NCBI GenBank assembly: GCA_050951605.1
Contig: JBMNJJ010000009.1
Span: 186,001 to 250,000, forward strand
Direction of reading: 5' to 3'
Length of the DNA stretch: 64,000 bases
Source: DUTS01 sp050951605
GTDB taxonomy: Bacteria; Bacillota; Peptococcia; DRI-13; DTU073
The notes under the pieces are model-generated. The model was not told the origin of the DNA. It worked only from the letters and a program-made list of their open reading frames with translations, and did not search any database. The position numbers were made by a program, and so were the translations under genes. Shown in pieces: positions 53,062 to 62,962 of the stretch (its first letter is position 1; every line of letters starts with the position of its first letter).

Positions 53062-54633
53062 ATGTCGTCCACTGGTACGAAGGTGGCTAAAGCGGCAGGC
53101 ATTTTAATGATAGCTATGGTTGTTTCTCGTTTACTCGGTTATGTACGGGATATGGTCATCTATGCTTACTTTGGTCAGAATAATTTGACTGATGCTTATA
53201 ATGCTGCTTTTTCTATCCCTGATTTTTTATATTATTTATTAGTTGGTGGAGCCTTAAGCTCTGCCTTTATTCCTGTTTTCGCCAGTTACATTGCTACAAA
53301 TAAAGAAGAAGAAGGTTGGCGGGTGGCCAGCACGATTTTTAATCTGGTCATTATTTTGATGTTAGTAGGAATTACGCTCGGCATTATTTTTGCTCCTGCT
53401 TTGATTCATTTACTTGTACCGGGTTTTAGTCCGGAAAATATTGCGTTAACGGTAAAAATGACGAGGATTATGTTTTTACAGACCTTTTTTATGGCTTTGA
53501 ATGGTATTTCTATGGGTATACTTAATTCTTATCAGCATTTTTTGGCTCCGGCCATAGGGTCAGTGGTTTATAATATAGGAATTATTGTTGTAGGGCTTTT
53601 TTTCTCGCATTATTTAAACTTAGGTATTATTGGTTTTGCGATTGGGGTAGTGGCAGGAGCTGTTTTAAATTTTGCTGTACAGCTTCCGGCCTTGCTAAAA
53701 ATTGGTTTACGTTATCAATTTGTGCTTGATTTGCGTCATCCCGGTGTGAGAAAAATCGGTGCTTTGATTTTACCTGTTTTAATTGGTTTGTCTGTGACTC
53801 ATTTTAATCTTTTTGTTAATCAAAATTTAGGTTCTAATTTGCCTAGTGGGATGATTTCCGCTTTGCGGGTAGCACAACGGATTATGCAATTGCCGATTGG
53901 AGTTTTTGCCGTGGCTATTGCTGTAGCAGTTTTTCCTACTTTAACCGGGCAGGCAGCACGTGAAGAAAAAGAACAATTTAAAAAGACGATGTCTTTAGGA
54001 GTGCGGACCATTTTCTTTATCACTATTCCTGCGGCCATTGGGTTGATTGCTTTGCGGGCACCGATTGTAAGACTTCTTTTTGAACAGGGGCGTTTTACTC
54101 CTGCGGATACAAGTGCTACTGCCTATGCTTTACTTTTTTATTGTTTAGGGCTTTTTGCTTATTCAGCTTTACAATTGTTAAACCGAGTTTTTTATGCGTG
54201 GCAGGATACGCTCACACCAGTAACCGTAGGTATATTTACTATTATTTTAAATATTGTGTTGAATTTTGTTTTAGTAAAACCAATGGGGCATGGCGGTTTA
54301 GCTTTGGCTTATTCCCTGGCGGGAATTATTAATATGTTAGCTCTTTTTTATATTTTTAGGAAAAAGGCAGGTTCCCTTGACGGCCGAAGGATTTTGCATT
54401 CTTTTGTTCTCACTTTAGGGATATCTTTAGTGATGGGTTTAGCTGTTTATCAAACAGCTCAATGGATGGCTATAATTACAGATATAGGGACAAAAATAGG
54501 TCAACTTTTACAAGTAGGGGTTAGCATTGCGGTTGGTGTTTTAGTATTTGGTTTTCTTGCTTTTTTATTGAAGATGGAAGAAGTAAAAATGGCACAAAAG
54601 ATTCTTTTACGTCGTTTTAGAAGAAAACGGTAA
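53062..54633 (+). CDS. murJ: Lipid II flippase MurJ
   Basis: 523 residues with about 14 membrane segments. Typical MurJ/MviN features: SRLLGYVRDMVIYAYFGQ near residues 20-40, DAYNAAFSIPDFLYYLLVGGALSSAFIPVF, and RIMFLQTFFMALNGISMGILNSYQHF. It moves lipid II across the membrane for peptidoglycan synthesis. It lies between an unknown small membrane-protein gene and lepA. Confidence 0.92.
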   Translation: MSSTGTKVAKAAGILMIAMVVSRLLGYVRDMVIYAYFGQNNLTDAYNAAFSIPDFLYYLLVGGALSSAFIPVFASYIATNKEEEGWRVASTIFNLVIILMLVGITLGIIFAPALIHLLVPGFSPENIALTVKMTRIMFLQTFFMALNGISMGILNSYQHFLAPAIGSVVYNIGIIVVGLFFSHYLNLGIIGFAIGVVAGAVLNFAVQLPALLKIGLRYQFVLDLRHPGVRKIGALILPVLIGLSVTHFNLFVNQNLGSNLPSGMISALRVAQRIMQLPIGVFAVAIAVAVFPTLTGQAAREEKEQFKKTMSLGVRTIFFITIPAAIGLIALRAPIVRLLFEQGRFTPADTSATAYALLFYCLGLFAYSALQLLNRVFYAWQDTLTPVTVGIFTIILNIVLNFVLVKPMGHGGLALAYSLAGIINMLALFYIFRKKAGSLDGRRILHSFVLTLGISLVMGLAVYQTAQWMAIITDIGTKIGQLLQVGVSIAVGVLVFGFLAFLLKMEEVKMAQKILLRRFRRKR

Positions 54634-54637
54634 AGTT

Positions 54638-54667
54638 TTGTTGTTGAATTCTGTTTTCTGTTATACT
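54638..54667 (+). promoter_or_regulatory. Putative SigA promoter of lepA
   Basis: TTGTTG (54638-54643), an 18-base spacer and TATACT (54662-54667), 33 bases before the lepA start. Confidence 0.5.
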
Positions 54668-54700
54668 AAAGAATGATGAATTAAGATTGAGGGGAGAAAC

Positions 54701-56503
54701 ATGAACCAGAAATATATCCGTAATTTTTGTATTATTGCTCATATTGACCATGGAAAGTCAACTTTAGCCGATCGTCTCTTAGAATATACAGGGGCTCTTA
54801 CTGAGCGTGAGATGACTGAACAGGTGCTAGATAAGATGGACTTGGAAAAGGAACGTGGGATCACGATTAAGTTGAAGGCTGTGCAAATGAATTATCTGGC
54901 TGCAGATGGACATGAATATTTGTTTAATTTAATTGATACACCCGGTCATGTTGATTTTACTTATGAAGTTTCACGAAGTTTAGCTGCTTGCGAAGGAGCG
55001 ATCCTGGTTGTAGATGCAGCTCAAGGTATTGAGGCACAGACTTTAGCTAATGTTTATTTAGCTGTAGAACATGATTTAGAAATTATTCCGGTAATTAATA
55101 AAATTGATTTACCCGGTGCTGAACCGGAAAGAGTTAGACAAGAAATTGAGGAAATTATCGGTTTAGATGGTAAAGATGCTATTTTAGCTTCGGCGAAAGA
55201 GGGTAAAGGAATCAAAGAAATTTTAGAAGCTGTGGTGAAAAAAATCCCCGCACCGCAAGGAAATCCTGCGGCTCCTTTAAAGGCTTTGATTTTTGATTCA
55301 CATTTTGATTCCTATAAGGGAGCGATTCCTTATCTGCGCGTTTTTGATGGTTCCTTAAAAAAGGGAATGAATATTTCCTTGATGTCTACAGGAAAAACTT
55401 TTGAGGTAACAGAGGTAGGTGTTTTTACACCGTCAATGAAAAATGTAGAGGTTCTTCCGGTGGGAACAGTTGGCTTTTTAGCGGCTACGATCAAGAATGT
55501 TAAGGATACTCAAGTAGGTGATACCATAACTTTCGCAGATAAGCCAACAGATAGTCCTTTACCGGGTTATCGCAAGGCTACTCCAATGGTTTATTGTGGA
55601 TTATATCCTCTGGATACCGGTGATTACGATAATTTGCGTGAGGCTTTAGAAAAATTAAAACTTAATGATGCTTCTTTAGAATATGTGCCCGAAACTTCTG
55701 TGGCCTTAGGTTTTGGTTTTCGTTGTGGTTTTTTAGGTTTATTGCATATGGAAATCATTCGGGAACGATTGGAAAGAGAATATGATTTAGAGCTTTTAAT
55801 TACAGCTCCTAGTGTGGTTTATAAAGTATTAAAAGCTGATGGAGAAACTATCTTGGTAGATAATCCACTTGCACTTCCTCCCGTGCAAGAAATTGAAGAG
55901 ATTGCGGAGCCTTATGTTCGGGCCACGGTTATGGTTCCAGCTGATTTTGTAGGTCCGGTGATGGAATTGGCTCAGGGAAAAAGGGGAACATTCATCAATA
56001 TGGACTATCTTTCTATGAAGCGGGTCATGATAAAATATGACTTACCTTTAAGCGAGATTATTTATGACTTTTTTGACCAATTAAAATCTCGTACGAAAGG
56101 TTATGCCTCCTTAGATTATGAATTTGCTGATTATCGTGTTTCTCAATTAGTTAAATTAGATATTCTGATTAATAACGAAGTTGTCGATGCTTTATCTTTT
56201 ATTGTGCATCGCGAGCGGGCGTATATTAGGGGAAGGGCTCTAGTGGAAAAATTGCGGCGTCTTATTCCTAGACAAATGTTTGAAGTACCTATACAGGCGG
56301 CCATAGGAAATAAAATTATTGCCCGGGAAACAGTGAAAGCTTTACGTAAAAATGTAATTGATAAATGTTATGGTGGAGACATTACAAGAAAACGTAAACT
56401 TTTAGAAAGGCAAAAAGAAGGTAAAAAACGGATGAAGCAAGTAGGAAATGTGGAAATACCGCAAGAGGCGTTTATGGCTGTTCTAAGTTTAGAAGAAGAA
56501 TAG
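54701..56503 (+). CDS. lepA: Elongation factor 4 (LepA)
   Basis: 600 residues, the normal length. GTPase motifs AHIDHGKSTL (about 12-21), DTPGHVDFTYEV and NKIDLPGA; LepA-specific C-terminal part with KRGTFINMDYL and GGDITRKRKLLERQKEGKKRMKQVG. It is a ribosome-associated GTPase. The order lepA-hemW-hrcA is common in Firmicutes and is seen here. Confidence 0.96.
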   Translation: MNQKYIRNFCIIAHIDHGKSTLADRLLEYTGALTEREMTEQVLDKMDLEKERGITIKLKAVQMNYLAADGHEYLFNLIDTPGHVDFTYEVSRSLAACEGAILVVDAAQGIEAQTLANVYLAVEHDLEIIPVINKIDLPGAEPERVRQEIEEIIGLDGKDAILASAKEGKGIKEILEAVVKKIPAPQGNPAAPLKALIFDSHFDSYKGAIPYLRVFDGSLKKGMNISLMSTGKTFEVTEVGVFTPSMKNVEVLPVGTVGFLAATIKNVKDTQVGDTITFADKPTDSPLPGYRKATPMVYCGLYPLDTGDYDNLREALEKLKLNDASLEYVPETSVALGFGFRCGFLGLLHMEIIRERLEREYDLELLITAPSVVYKVLKADGETILVDNPLALPPVQEIEEIAEPYVRATVMVPADFVGPVMELAQGKRGTFINMDYLSMKRVMIKYDLPLSEIIYDFFDQLKSRTKGYASLDYEFADYRVSQLVKLDILINNEVVDALSFIVHRERAYIRGRALVEKLRRLIPRQMFEVPIQAAIGNKIIARETVKALRKNVIDKCYGGDITRKRKLLERQKEGKKRMKQVGNVEIPQEAFMAVLSLEEE

Positions 56504-56517
56504 TAAGGGATGTCATA

Positions 56518-57654
56518 ATGAAAACAGTAGGTATTTATGTACATGTTCCTTTTTGTCAGAAGAAATGTTATTATTGTGATTTTGTTTCTTTTGCGGAGAG
56601 AACTGAACAAGAAAAAGATACTTATCTTTTAGCTTTAGCTCGGGAAGCTCAAATTTATCAGAAGCTTTTTGTGGGTCTTACAGGAAAAAGTTTGTATTTA
56701 GGGGGTGGTACTCCTACTTGTTTGACAGAAAAACAGCTTTTTCAACTTTTTACTATTCTGCATAAATTTTTTAAGCTACCTTCAGGTATAGAGATAACAG
56801 TAGAAGCGAATCCCGGTACTTTAAGTCAAGAGAAGCTTCGCGTGTTAAGAGAAGCCGGTTGCAATCGACTTTCTTTAGGTGTACAGAGCTTTTCTACTCA
56901 TGACTTACATGTCTTAGGTCGTATATACTCACCTCGGGATGTATATAATACTTACAAACTAGCACAGCAGGCTGGTTTCGAAAATATTAGTTTAGATTTA
57001 ATGTATGGCTTACCGGGACAAAGTTTGCAAGGATGGCGGGAGAATTTGAAAAAGATGGCAGAATTAGTTCCTGAGCATCTCTCTTTGTATCAGCTGAATA
57101 TAGAAAAAGGTACTTCTTTTGCAAGTTTAGTACAAAAAGGGCTTTTAGAGGAATTTTCTCAAGATGAAGCTTTTTTGATGTATAACGAGGCAATTGATTT
57201 TTTGCAAGTTCAAGGTTATCGTCATTATGAAATTAGTAATTTTGCCCTTCCCGGTAAGGAAGCCGTTCATAATTCTTTGTATTGGTTAAATGAAGAATAT
57301 ATAGGATTGGGAGCGGGAGCGGCAGGTTATTTACAAGGTATTCGTTACATAAATACGGCAGACCTGGGTACTTATCAAGTTTTGCTTAGGCAGGGGCAAC
57401 TACCTATAGCGGTAAAGGAACCGATTAATAAAGAATTAGCGATGGCAGAGACGATGTTTTTAGGGTTACGATTTTTAGAAGGTGTAAATAAAGCTAAGTT
57501 TTTAGAAAAACATAGTGTAACGATAGAAAATAGGTATGGAGAAGTTTTAGAAAAATTAAAAAGGCAGGGATTACTTCAAGAAACATTGACTCATGTTGCT
57601 CTTACTAAGAAAGGGTTATATATAGCAAATATAGTTTTTCAAGAGTTTCTCTAG
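56518..57654 (+). CDS. hemW: HemW-type radical SAM protein
   Basis: 378 residues. Radical SAM cluster motif in HVPFCQKKCYYCDF (C-x3-C-x2-C, about 11-20), SLYLGGGTPT, LSLGVQSF and DLMYGLPGQS, followed by the HemN C-terminal domain with SNFALPG and YWLNEEYIGLGAGAAGY. The C-x3-C-x2-C spacing without a further cysteine fits HemW, the haem chaperone-like protein, rather than HemN. 14 bases after lepA. Confidence 0.93.
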   Translation: MKTVGIYVHVPFCQKKCYYCDFVSFAERTEQEKDTYLLALAREAQIYQKLFVGLTGKSLYLGGGTPTCLTEKQLFQLFTILHKFFKLPSGIEITVEANPGTLSQEKLRVLREAGCNRLSLGVQSFSTHDLHVLGRIYSPRDVYNTYKLAQQAGFENISLDLMYGLPGQSLQGWRENLKKMAELVPEHLSLYQLNIEKGTSFASLVQKGLLEEFSQDEAFLMYNEAIDFLQVQGYRHYEISNFALPGKEAVHNSLYWLNEEYIGLGAGAAGYLQGIRYINTADLGTYQVLLRQGQLPIAVKEPINKELAMAETMFLGLRFLEGVNKAKFLEKHSVTIENRYGEVLEKLKRQGLLQETLTHVALTKKGLYIANIVFQEFL

Positions 57655-57671
57655 GAAAAGACCTAGATGTA

Positions 57672-57700
57672 TTGACAAAAAAAACACAAAATGGTATTTT
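57672..57700 (+). promoter_or_regulatory. SigA promoter of the heat-shock operon
   Basis: TTGACA (57672-57677), a 17-base spacer and TATTTT (57695-57700), directly before the CIRCE operator. Confidence 0.8.
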
Positions 57701-57712
57701 AGAAGGAGAGCT

Positions 57713-57739
57713 TTAGCACTCGCAGGAGGGGAGTGCTAA
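57713..57739 (+). promoter_or_regulatory. CIRCE operator (HrcA binding site)
   Basis: TTAGCACTC (57713-57721), nine bases, GAGTGCTAA (57731-57739): a perfect consensus CIRCE element. It follows the -10 box closely and precedes hrcA, so HrcA should repress the whole operon including its own gene. Confidence 0.97.
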
Positions 57740-57756
57740 CAAGGAGGCGAGAAGGT

Positions 57757-58782
57757 ATGAAAATGGATGAACGGAAGCAGCGAATTTTACAGGCACTCAT
57801 CCTGGATTATATTGCTACCGGTGACCCGGTGGGTTCTCGTACTATTGCTAAAAAATATAAACTAGGGGTAAGCTCGGCTACCATACGTAATGAGATGGCG
57901 GACTTAGAAGAATTAGGTTTAATAAAACAGCCTTATACTTCGGCGGGAAGGGTTCCTTCTCAATTAGGATATCGTTATTATGTAGATTGCTTAATGGAAA
58001 AAAAGCCTTTACCTGATTCTATAAAAAAATATATTCAAGAAGTTTTATTGAATAAGATCAGTGAAACGGAGGCTTTAATTCAAATAACTAGTAAGTTGTT
58101 ATCTCAATTAACAAATTATACAGCATTAGTAATGGCTCCTACTTTCGAGAAAAACAAATTAAAATACATTCAATTATTACCTTTGACCGGAAATAAGGTT
58201 GTATTGGTTATTGTTTTAGATAATGGACATGTAGAACATCGTAACTTGGACCTTCCTTTTTCTTTACGAGAAGAGGAGTTTCAGTATGTTTCCCATGTTT
58301 TAAATAAACATTTGCAAGATTTATCTTTAGAACAATGGAAATCAGGTGTTTTACGTGCTGTTCATTATGAACTTATGCAACAGGAAAGTTTTTTAAATGA
58401 AGTTATGGAGTTAATCGAAAATGTTTTGTCTCTAGAATATAATAATAAAGTATATTTGGGTGGGGCACTAAACATTTTAGAACAACCGGAATTTCGAGAC
58501 GTGGAAAAAGTAAAGGAACTTTTAGAGCTTTTAGAAGAGGAGAGAATTTTACAAGAGGTGCTGAATACCGGACAGGAAGTGGGTATATCAGTAAAAATCG
58601 GTAAGGAAAATCCATATGAGGAAATGAAGAATTGCAGTTTGATTACAGCTACTTATGAATTGGATGGTAAGGTCATTGGGACTTTAGGCGTACTTGGTCC
58701 TACGCGGATGGAATATGCAAAAGCTGTTAGTATTGTAGAGTTTTTGACATCTACACTAACAGAAGGATTGCGTAAGTTGTAA
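57757..58782 (+). CDS. hrcA: Heat-inducible repressor HrcA
   Basis: About 341 residues. N-terminal winged helix with ERKQRILQALILDYIATGDPVGSRTIAKKY and SSATIRNEMADLEELGLI; GAF-like middle; conserved end IVEFLTSTLTEGLRKL. AAGGAGG precedes the ATG at 57757; an ATG at 57763 is also possible. Earlier in-frame codons lie within the CIRCE element, so they are unlikely starts. Confidence 0.95.
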   Translation: MKMDERKQRILQALILDYIATGDPVGSRTIAKKYKLGVSSATIRNEMADLEELGLIKQPYTSAGRVPSQLGYRYYVDCLMEKKPLPDSIKKYIQEVLLNKISETEALIQITSKLLSQLTNYTALVMAPTFEKNKLKYIQLLPLTGNKVVLVIVLDNGHVEHRNLDLPFSLREEEFQYVSHVLNKHLQDLSLEQWKSGVLRAVHYELMQQESFLNEVMELIENVLSLEYNNKVYLGGALNILEQPEFRDVEKVKELLELLEEERILQEVLNTGQEVGISVKIGKENPYEEMKNCSLITATYELDGKVIGTLGVLGPTRMEYAKAVSIVEFLTSTLTEGLRKL

Positions 58783-58825
58783 GCTAGTAACGAGATAGAG
58801 AATATATTTGTTTTGGAGGTACCGC

Positions 58826-60397
58826 ATGAACGTAAAACAGCACAACAGACAAAGTTCTGGAGATGAGGAATGTTTGTCAGCACTTTTGACTAATGCTAAG
58901 GCGATTATGGTTATCGCCCAAGCAGTAGAGGGGACTTTGGGTCCTAAAGGCTTGGATACAATGTTGCTCGATCAGCTTGGTGATGTGATTATTACTAATG
59001 ATGGTGTTACAATTCTCGAATTGATGGATGTAAATCATCCTGCGGCGAGAATGTTAATTAATATGGCTAAAGCTCAACAGGAGGAAATAGGTGATGGAAC
59101 TACGACAGCGACAATTTTGGCCGGAGCTTTAGTAAATGAAGGGGTAAATCAAGTAAGAAAAGGTGTTCCTGTAGTTAAAGTGATTGAAGGAATGTCTTTA
59201 GGGGTTAAAAAAGCGATCCAAGCTTTAACTGAAAAAGCAATTTCTATTACTTCAGGCAAGGACTCCTTATTAAATAAAACAGCGGGAGTAGCAGCAAGGG
59301 GGAATGAGGATATTGCTGATTTAGTAATTAAGGCTGTTTTGCTTTTAGGCAAGAAAAAACTTTTGGAGCCTTCTTTTAAATTAGCGGAGATTATACGAGC
59401 AGTAGAAGGTGCTGAAAATCAAGTTGTTTCAGGAGTAATTATTGATAAAGAACCGGTAAATACAGAAATGCCTAAAAAATTAAAAGATGTTAAAGTTTTA
59501 GTGGTTGATGATGCTTTAGAGCCGGAAGAAATTGAAGATGAAGCATTAGGGACAGAAGCAGGGTTTACACGTTATTTGAAGTTACAAGAAGAGTTTAGGC
59601 AAAATATAGAGAAGGTTGTGCGGTTAGGTGTAGGTTTGGTGCTTGTGGATCGGGGGATACATGACCTGGCTGAGGAAATTTTTACAGATGCCGGAGTGAT
59701 GGTCTTGCAGCGTGTTTCTAACCGAGAATTACGTCAGGCGGCTGAATTTACAGGGGCAAAACTTTTAAAAAGAACGGGTTTAAAAAAAGAGGAAAAAGAT
59801 TTAAAGCATTCTTTAGGCGAGGCGGAAGAAGTATATGTGGAGGAAAAATTAAAACATGTTTGTCTTTTAGGTGGGAAAGGCGAGGCTCAAGCTACTGTTT
59901 TAGTGAGTGCTTCCACCGAAGAAGTGGTGGGAGAAAGGGAACGGATTGCTAAGGATGCTGCTTCTGCCGTACAAGCTGCCGTCAAAGGTGGGATCGTGCC
60001 CGGGGGTGGTACGGTGGAACTGGCGATTTCTCGTGAACTTCAAGATGTACGTCAGGAAGCTGCGGGGATGGCAGTTTATGGTGTTGATTGTGTTTGTGAA
60101 GCTTTAAAGCAGCCTTTTGCTCAAATCGTTTATAATGCCGGTTTTAATCCCTTGGAAAAGTTAGGAGAAGTAAGTTCTGCCCAAATCGAACAAGATAAAA
60201 TTTCTTTGGGAATAAACTGTGATAGTGGAGAAATTATAGATATGCAGGAGTTGGGTATCTATGACCCTGTTTTAGTTAAAAAACATGCTTTAAAAACTGC
60301 AGTGGAAGTAGCCACAGCTATTTTACGTATTGATACCATTATTAAGAAGAAGGAGAGAGGTTCTCCCAACTCTTTAGAACAAGAAGAATGCATATAG
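58826..60397 (+). CDS. Group III (archaeal-like) chaperonin
   Basis: 523 residues. The sequence is of the TCP-1/thermosome type, not GroEL: LGPKGLDTMLLD, ITNDGVTILELMDVNHPAARML, the ATP-binding GDGTTTATILAGAL, GGIVPGGGTVELAIS and GINCDSGEIIDM. In established work on Carboxydothermus hydrogenoformans such chaperonins form a third group with a built-in lid, encoded inside the dnaK operon, exactly as here between hrcA and grpE. ATG at 58826 after GGAGGT. No groES or groEL is in the window. No Gly/Met-rich C-terminal tail is present. Confidence 0.92.
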   Translation: MNVKQHNRQSSGDEECLSALLTNAKAIMVIAQAVEGTLGPKGLDTMLLDQLGDVIITNDGVTILELMDVNHPAARMLINMAKAQQEEIGDGTTTATILAGALVNEGVNQVRKGVPVVKVIEGMSLGVKKAIQALTEKAISITSGKDSLLNKTAGVAARGNEDIADLVIKAVLLLGKKKLLEPSFKLAEIIRAVEGAENQVVSGVIIDKEPVNTEMPKKLKDVKVLVVDDALEPEEIEDEALGTEAGFTRYLKLQEEFRQNIEKVVRLGVGLVLVDRGIHDLAEEIFTDAGVMVLQRVSNRELRQAAEFTGAKLLKRTGLKKEEKDLKHSLGEAEEVYVEEKLKHVCLLGGKGEAQATVLVSASTEEVVGERERIAKDAASAVQAAVKGGIVPGGGTVELAISRELQDVRQEAAGMAVYGVDCVCEALKQPFAQIVYNAGFNPLEKLGEVSSAQIEQDKISLGINCDSGEIIDMQELGIYDPVLVKKHALKTAVEVATAILRIDTIIKKKERGSPNSLEQEECI

Positions 60398-60406
60398 GTG
60401 GTGAGA

Positions 60407-61036
60407 ATGATGAGGGAAAAAGAAGTCAATAAAGCTGAAGATTTAAAGAGTGAAGGTAGTGAGCAAGTTTTTTGTGAATCAGAAAACGAGAAAAGTTATT
60501 TTAAGCAAAATTTGAAGGAGGCTGAGGATAATCAAGTTGAGATAAATGATTTCACAAAAAAGATAGCCGAAAAGGACACTCTTTTGGATCAAAAAGAGAA
60601 AGAAATAGTCGAACTTAAAAATAAATTGCTCAGAATTCAAGCTGACTTTGATAATTATCGTAAAAGAAATAATAAAGAAAAGCAAGAATGGTTTCGGTAT
60701 GCTTGCTGTGGATTAGTGGAAAAACTTTTGCCTGTTTTAGATAATTTAGATCGGGCGATGCTTTCTCTTGATGAGCAAAATGAGGAGATTAAGAATGTTT
60801 TTTCCGGCATACAGATGATTGTCAAACAGTTTAAAGAAATATTGCAAAAAGAAGGTTTAACACCAATTGAAGCTGTGGGAGTAGATTTTGATCCTCATTT
60901 ACATGAAGCAGTAATGCAAGTTCCTACTGAAGATGGTGTTGCAGATAATCAGGTGGTTGAAGAAGTACGTAAAGGGTATTGTTTTAAGGATAAGGTACTT
61001 AGGGTATCAATGGTTAAGGTAGCTAAGTGTGATTAA
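60407..61036 (+). CDS. grpE: Nucleotide exchange factor GrpE
   Basis: About 209 residues. Acidic disordered start, long coiled coil, and the GrpE core with QADFDNYRKRNNKEK, LLPVLDNLDRAML, LQKEGLTPIEAVGVDFDPHLHEAV and EVRKGYCFKDKVLRVSMVKVA. It accelerates ADP release from DnaK. Start is ATG 60407 or 60410 after AGGTGG; the GTG codons before them lie in the ribosome binding site. It directly follows the chaperonin gene. Confidence 0.93.
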   Translation: MMREKEVNKAEDLKSEGSEQVFCESENEKSYFKQNLKEAEDNQVEINDFTKKIAEKDTLLDQKEKEIVELKNKLLRIQADFDNYRKRNNKEKQEWFRYACCGLVEKLLPVLDNLDRAMLSLDEQNEEIKNVFSGIQMIVKQFKEILQKEGLTPIEAVGVDFDPHLHEAVMQVPTEDGVADNQVVEEVRKGYCFKDKVLRVSMVKVAKCD

Positions 61037-61077
61037 ATATTTATTAATGGTTTTGATAGATAAGGAGGAATGTACTT

Positions 61078-62925
61078 ATGGGAAAAGTAATAGGTATTGA
61101 TTTAGGAACGACTAATTCTTGTGTGGCTTGTATGGAAGGAGGGGAACCGGTAGTTATCCCGAGTTCTGAAGGTAGTAGGACAACTCCTTCTGTAGTGGCT
61201 TTTTCGAAAACAGGAGAAAGATTGGTAGGGCAAGTAGCGAAAAGGCAGGCGATTACTAATTCTGAACGCACGATTCAGTCTGTGAAAAGGGAAATGGGTT
61301 CAGATTATAAAGTGCGTATTGATGATAAAGATTATACCCCTCAACAAATTTCCGCGATGATTCTGCAAAAGATGAAAGCTGATGCCGAAAGTTATTTAGG
61401 TACAAAAATAACTCAGGCCGTAATTACTGTTCCGGCTTATTTTAATGACTCACAACGTCAAGCAACTAAAGATGCCGGAACAATAGCAGGTCTGGAAGTA
61501 TTACGGATTATTAATGAACCGACGGCAGCTGCTTTAGCTTATGGAATTGAAAAAGAGCAAGACCAGACGATTTTAGTTTTTGACCTGGGGGGAGGAACTT
61601 TTGATGTTTCTATCTTAGAGCTTGGCGAAGGTGTTTTTGAAGTTAAAGCAACTAGTGGAAATAACCGTTTGGGCGGTGACGACTTCGACGAACGTATTGT
61701 TAAGTGGATGGCCGAGGAATTTAAGAAACAAAGTGGTGTAGATTTACAAAAAGATCGCATGGCTATGCAACGTTTGCGGGAAGCTGCGGAGAAAGCTAAA
61801 CATGAACTTTCTTCTTTGATGACGACCACGATTAATTTGCCGTTTATTACGGCTACAGAGGAAGGACCTTTACATCTCGATCTGAATTTAACGAGAGCTA
61901 AATTTAATGAATTAACAGCTGATTTAGTGGAAGCGACGATGGGTCCTACTCGTCAAGCTTTAAAAGATGCAGGTCTTGAAGTTAAGGATATTGATAAGGT
62001 ATTGTTGGTAGGTGGTTCAACACGAATTCCCGCTGTGCAGGAAGCAATTGCCAAGGTGATTGGTAAAGAGCCTTTTAAAGGTATTAACCCTGATGAATGT
62101 GTGGCTATTGGGGCGGCAATTCAGGCCGGAGTATTGGCTGGTGAGGTTAAAGATGTCTTGCTTTTAGACGTGACACCACTTTCTTTGGGTATTGAAACTT
62201 TAGGTGGAGTGTTCACAAAGCTAATCGAAAGAAATACAACGATTCCTACTTCTAAAAGTCAGATTTTCTCAACTGCCGCTGACAACCAAACCTCTGTAGA
62301 GATTCATGTCTTGCAGGGTGAAAGGGAGATGGCTGCCTATAATAAAACTTTAGGGCGTTTTCAGTTGACTGGTATTCCTCCGGCTCCACGTGGTATACCA
62401 CAGATTGAAGTTAAATTTGATATAGATGCTAATGGTATCGTTAATGTCTCGGCGAAGGATTTGGGAACAGGAAAAGAACAGGCGATTACGATTACCTCTT
62501 CTTCTGGTTTAGCCGAAGAAGAAATTGAACAAATGGTTAAAGAAGCAGAACAACATGCGGCAGAAGATAAAAAACGGAAAGAAGAAGTAGAAATAAAAAA
62601 TCAGGCCGATAATCTTATTTATCAGACAGAAAAAGCTTTAAAAGATGCCGGGGAGAAAGCTACACAAGAAGATAAAGACAATATTAATCAGGCTAAAGAA
62701 GCTTTGCAAAAAGCTGTAGAAGGTGGTAATCTTGAGGAGATAAAAAATAAAACAGAGGCTTTAACTAATGAGTTGTATAAATTAACCTCTAAGATGTATC
62801 AACAAACACAGACGGCTGGTGCTGCCGGTGAGACCGGTCCTGATAATACGGCAGATACAACTAAAGATGAAAAGGAAAATGTTGTTGATGCTGATTATGA
62901 AGTAAAAGATGAGGAAGATAAATAG
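61078..62925 (+). CDS. dnaK: Hsp70 chaperone DnaK
   Basis: 615 residues. ATPase domain with GIDLGTTNSCVACMEGG at the start, PAYFNDSQRQATKDAG, NEPTAAALAYG and FDLGGGTFDVSIL; substrate-binding domain with DVTPLSLGIETLGG; acidic end with DADYEVKDE. Normal length, complete. Preceded by TAAGGAGG. Confidence 0.97.
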   Translation: MGKVIGIDLGTTNSCVACMEGGEPVVIPSSEGSRTTPSVVAFSKTGERLVGQVAKRQAITNSERTIQSVKREMGSDYKVRIDDKDYTPQQISAMILQKMKADAESYLGTKITQAVITVPAYFNDSQRQATKDAGTIAGLEVLRIINEPTAAALAYGIEKEQDQTILVFDLGGGTFDVSILELGEGVFEVKATSGNNRLGGDDFDERIVKWMAEEFKKQSGVDLQKDRMAMQRLREAAEKAKHELSSLMTTTINLPFITATEEGPLHLDLNLTRAKFNELTADLVEATMGPTRQALKDAGLEVKDIDKVLLVGGSTRIPAVQEAIAKVIGKEPFKGINPDECVAIGAAIQAGVLAGEVKDVLLLDVTPLSLGIETLGGVFTKLIERNTTIPTSKSQIFSTAADNQTSVEIHVLQGEREMAAYNKTLGRFQLTGIPPAPRGIPQIEVKFDIDANGIVNVSAKDLGTGKEQAITITSSSGLAEEEIEQMVKEAEQHAAEDKKRKEEVEIKNQADNLIYQTEKALKDAGEKATQEDKDNINQAKEALQKAVEGGNLEEIKNKTEALTNELYKLTSKMYQQTQTAGAAGETGPDNTADTTKDEKENVVDADYEVKDEEDK

Positions 62926-62962
62926 AAATTAGAGTATGAGTTGTGTGGAGAGAGGTGACATC

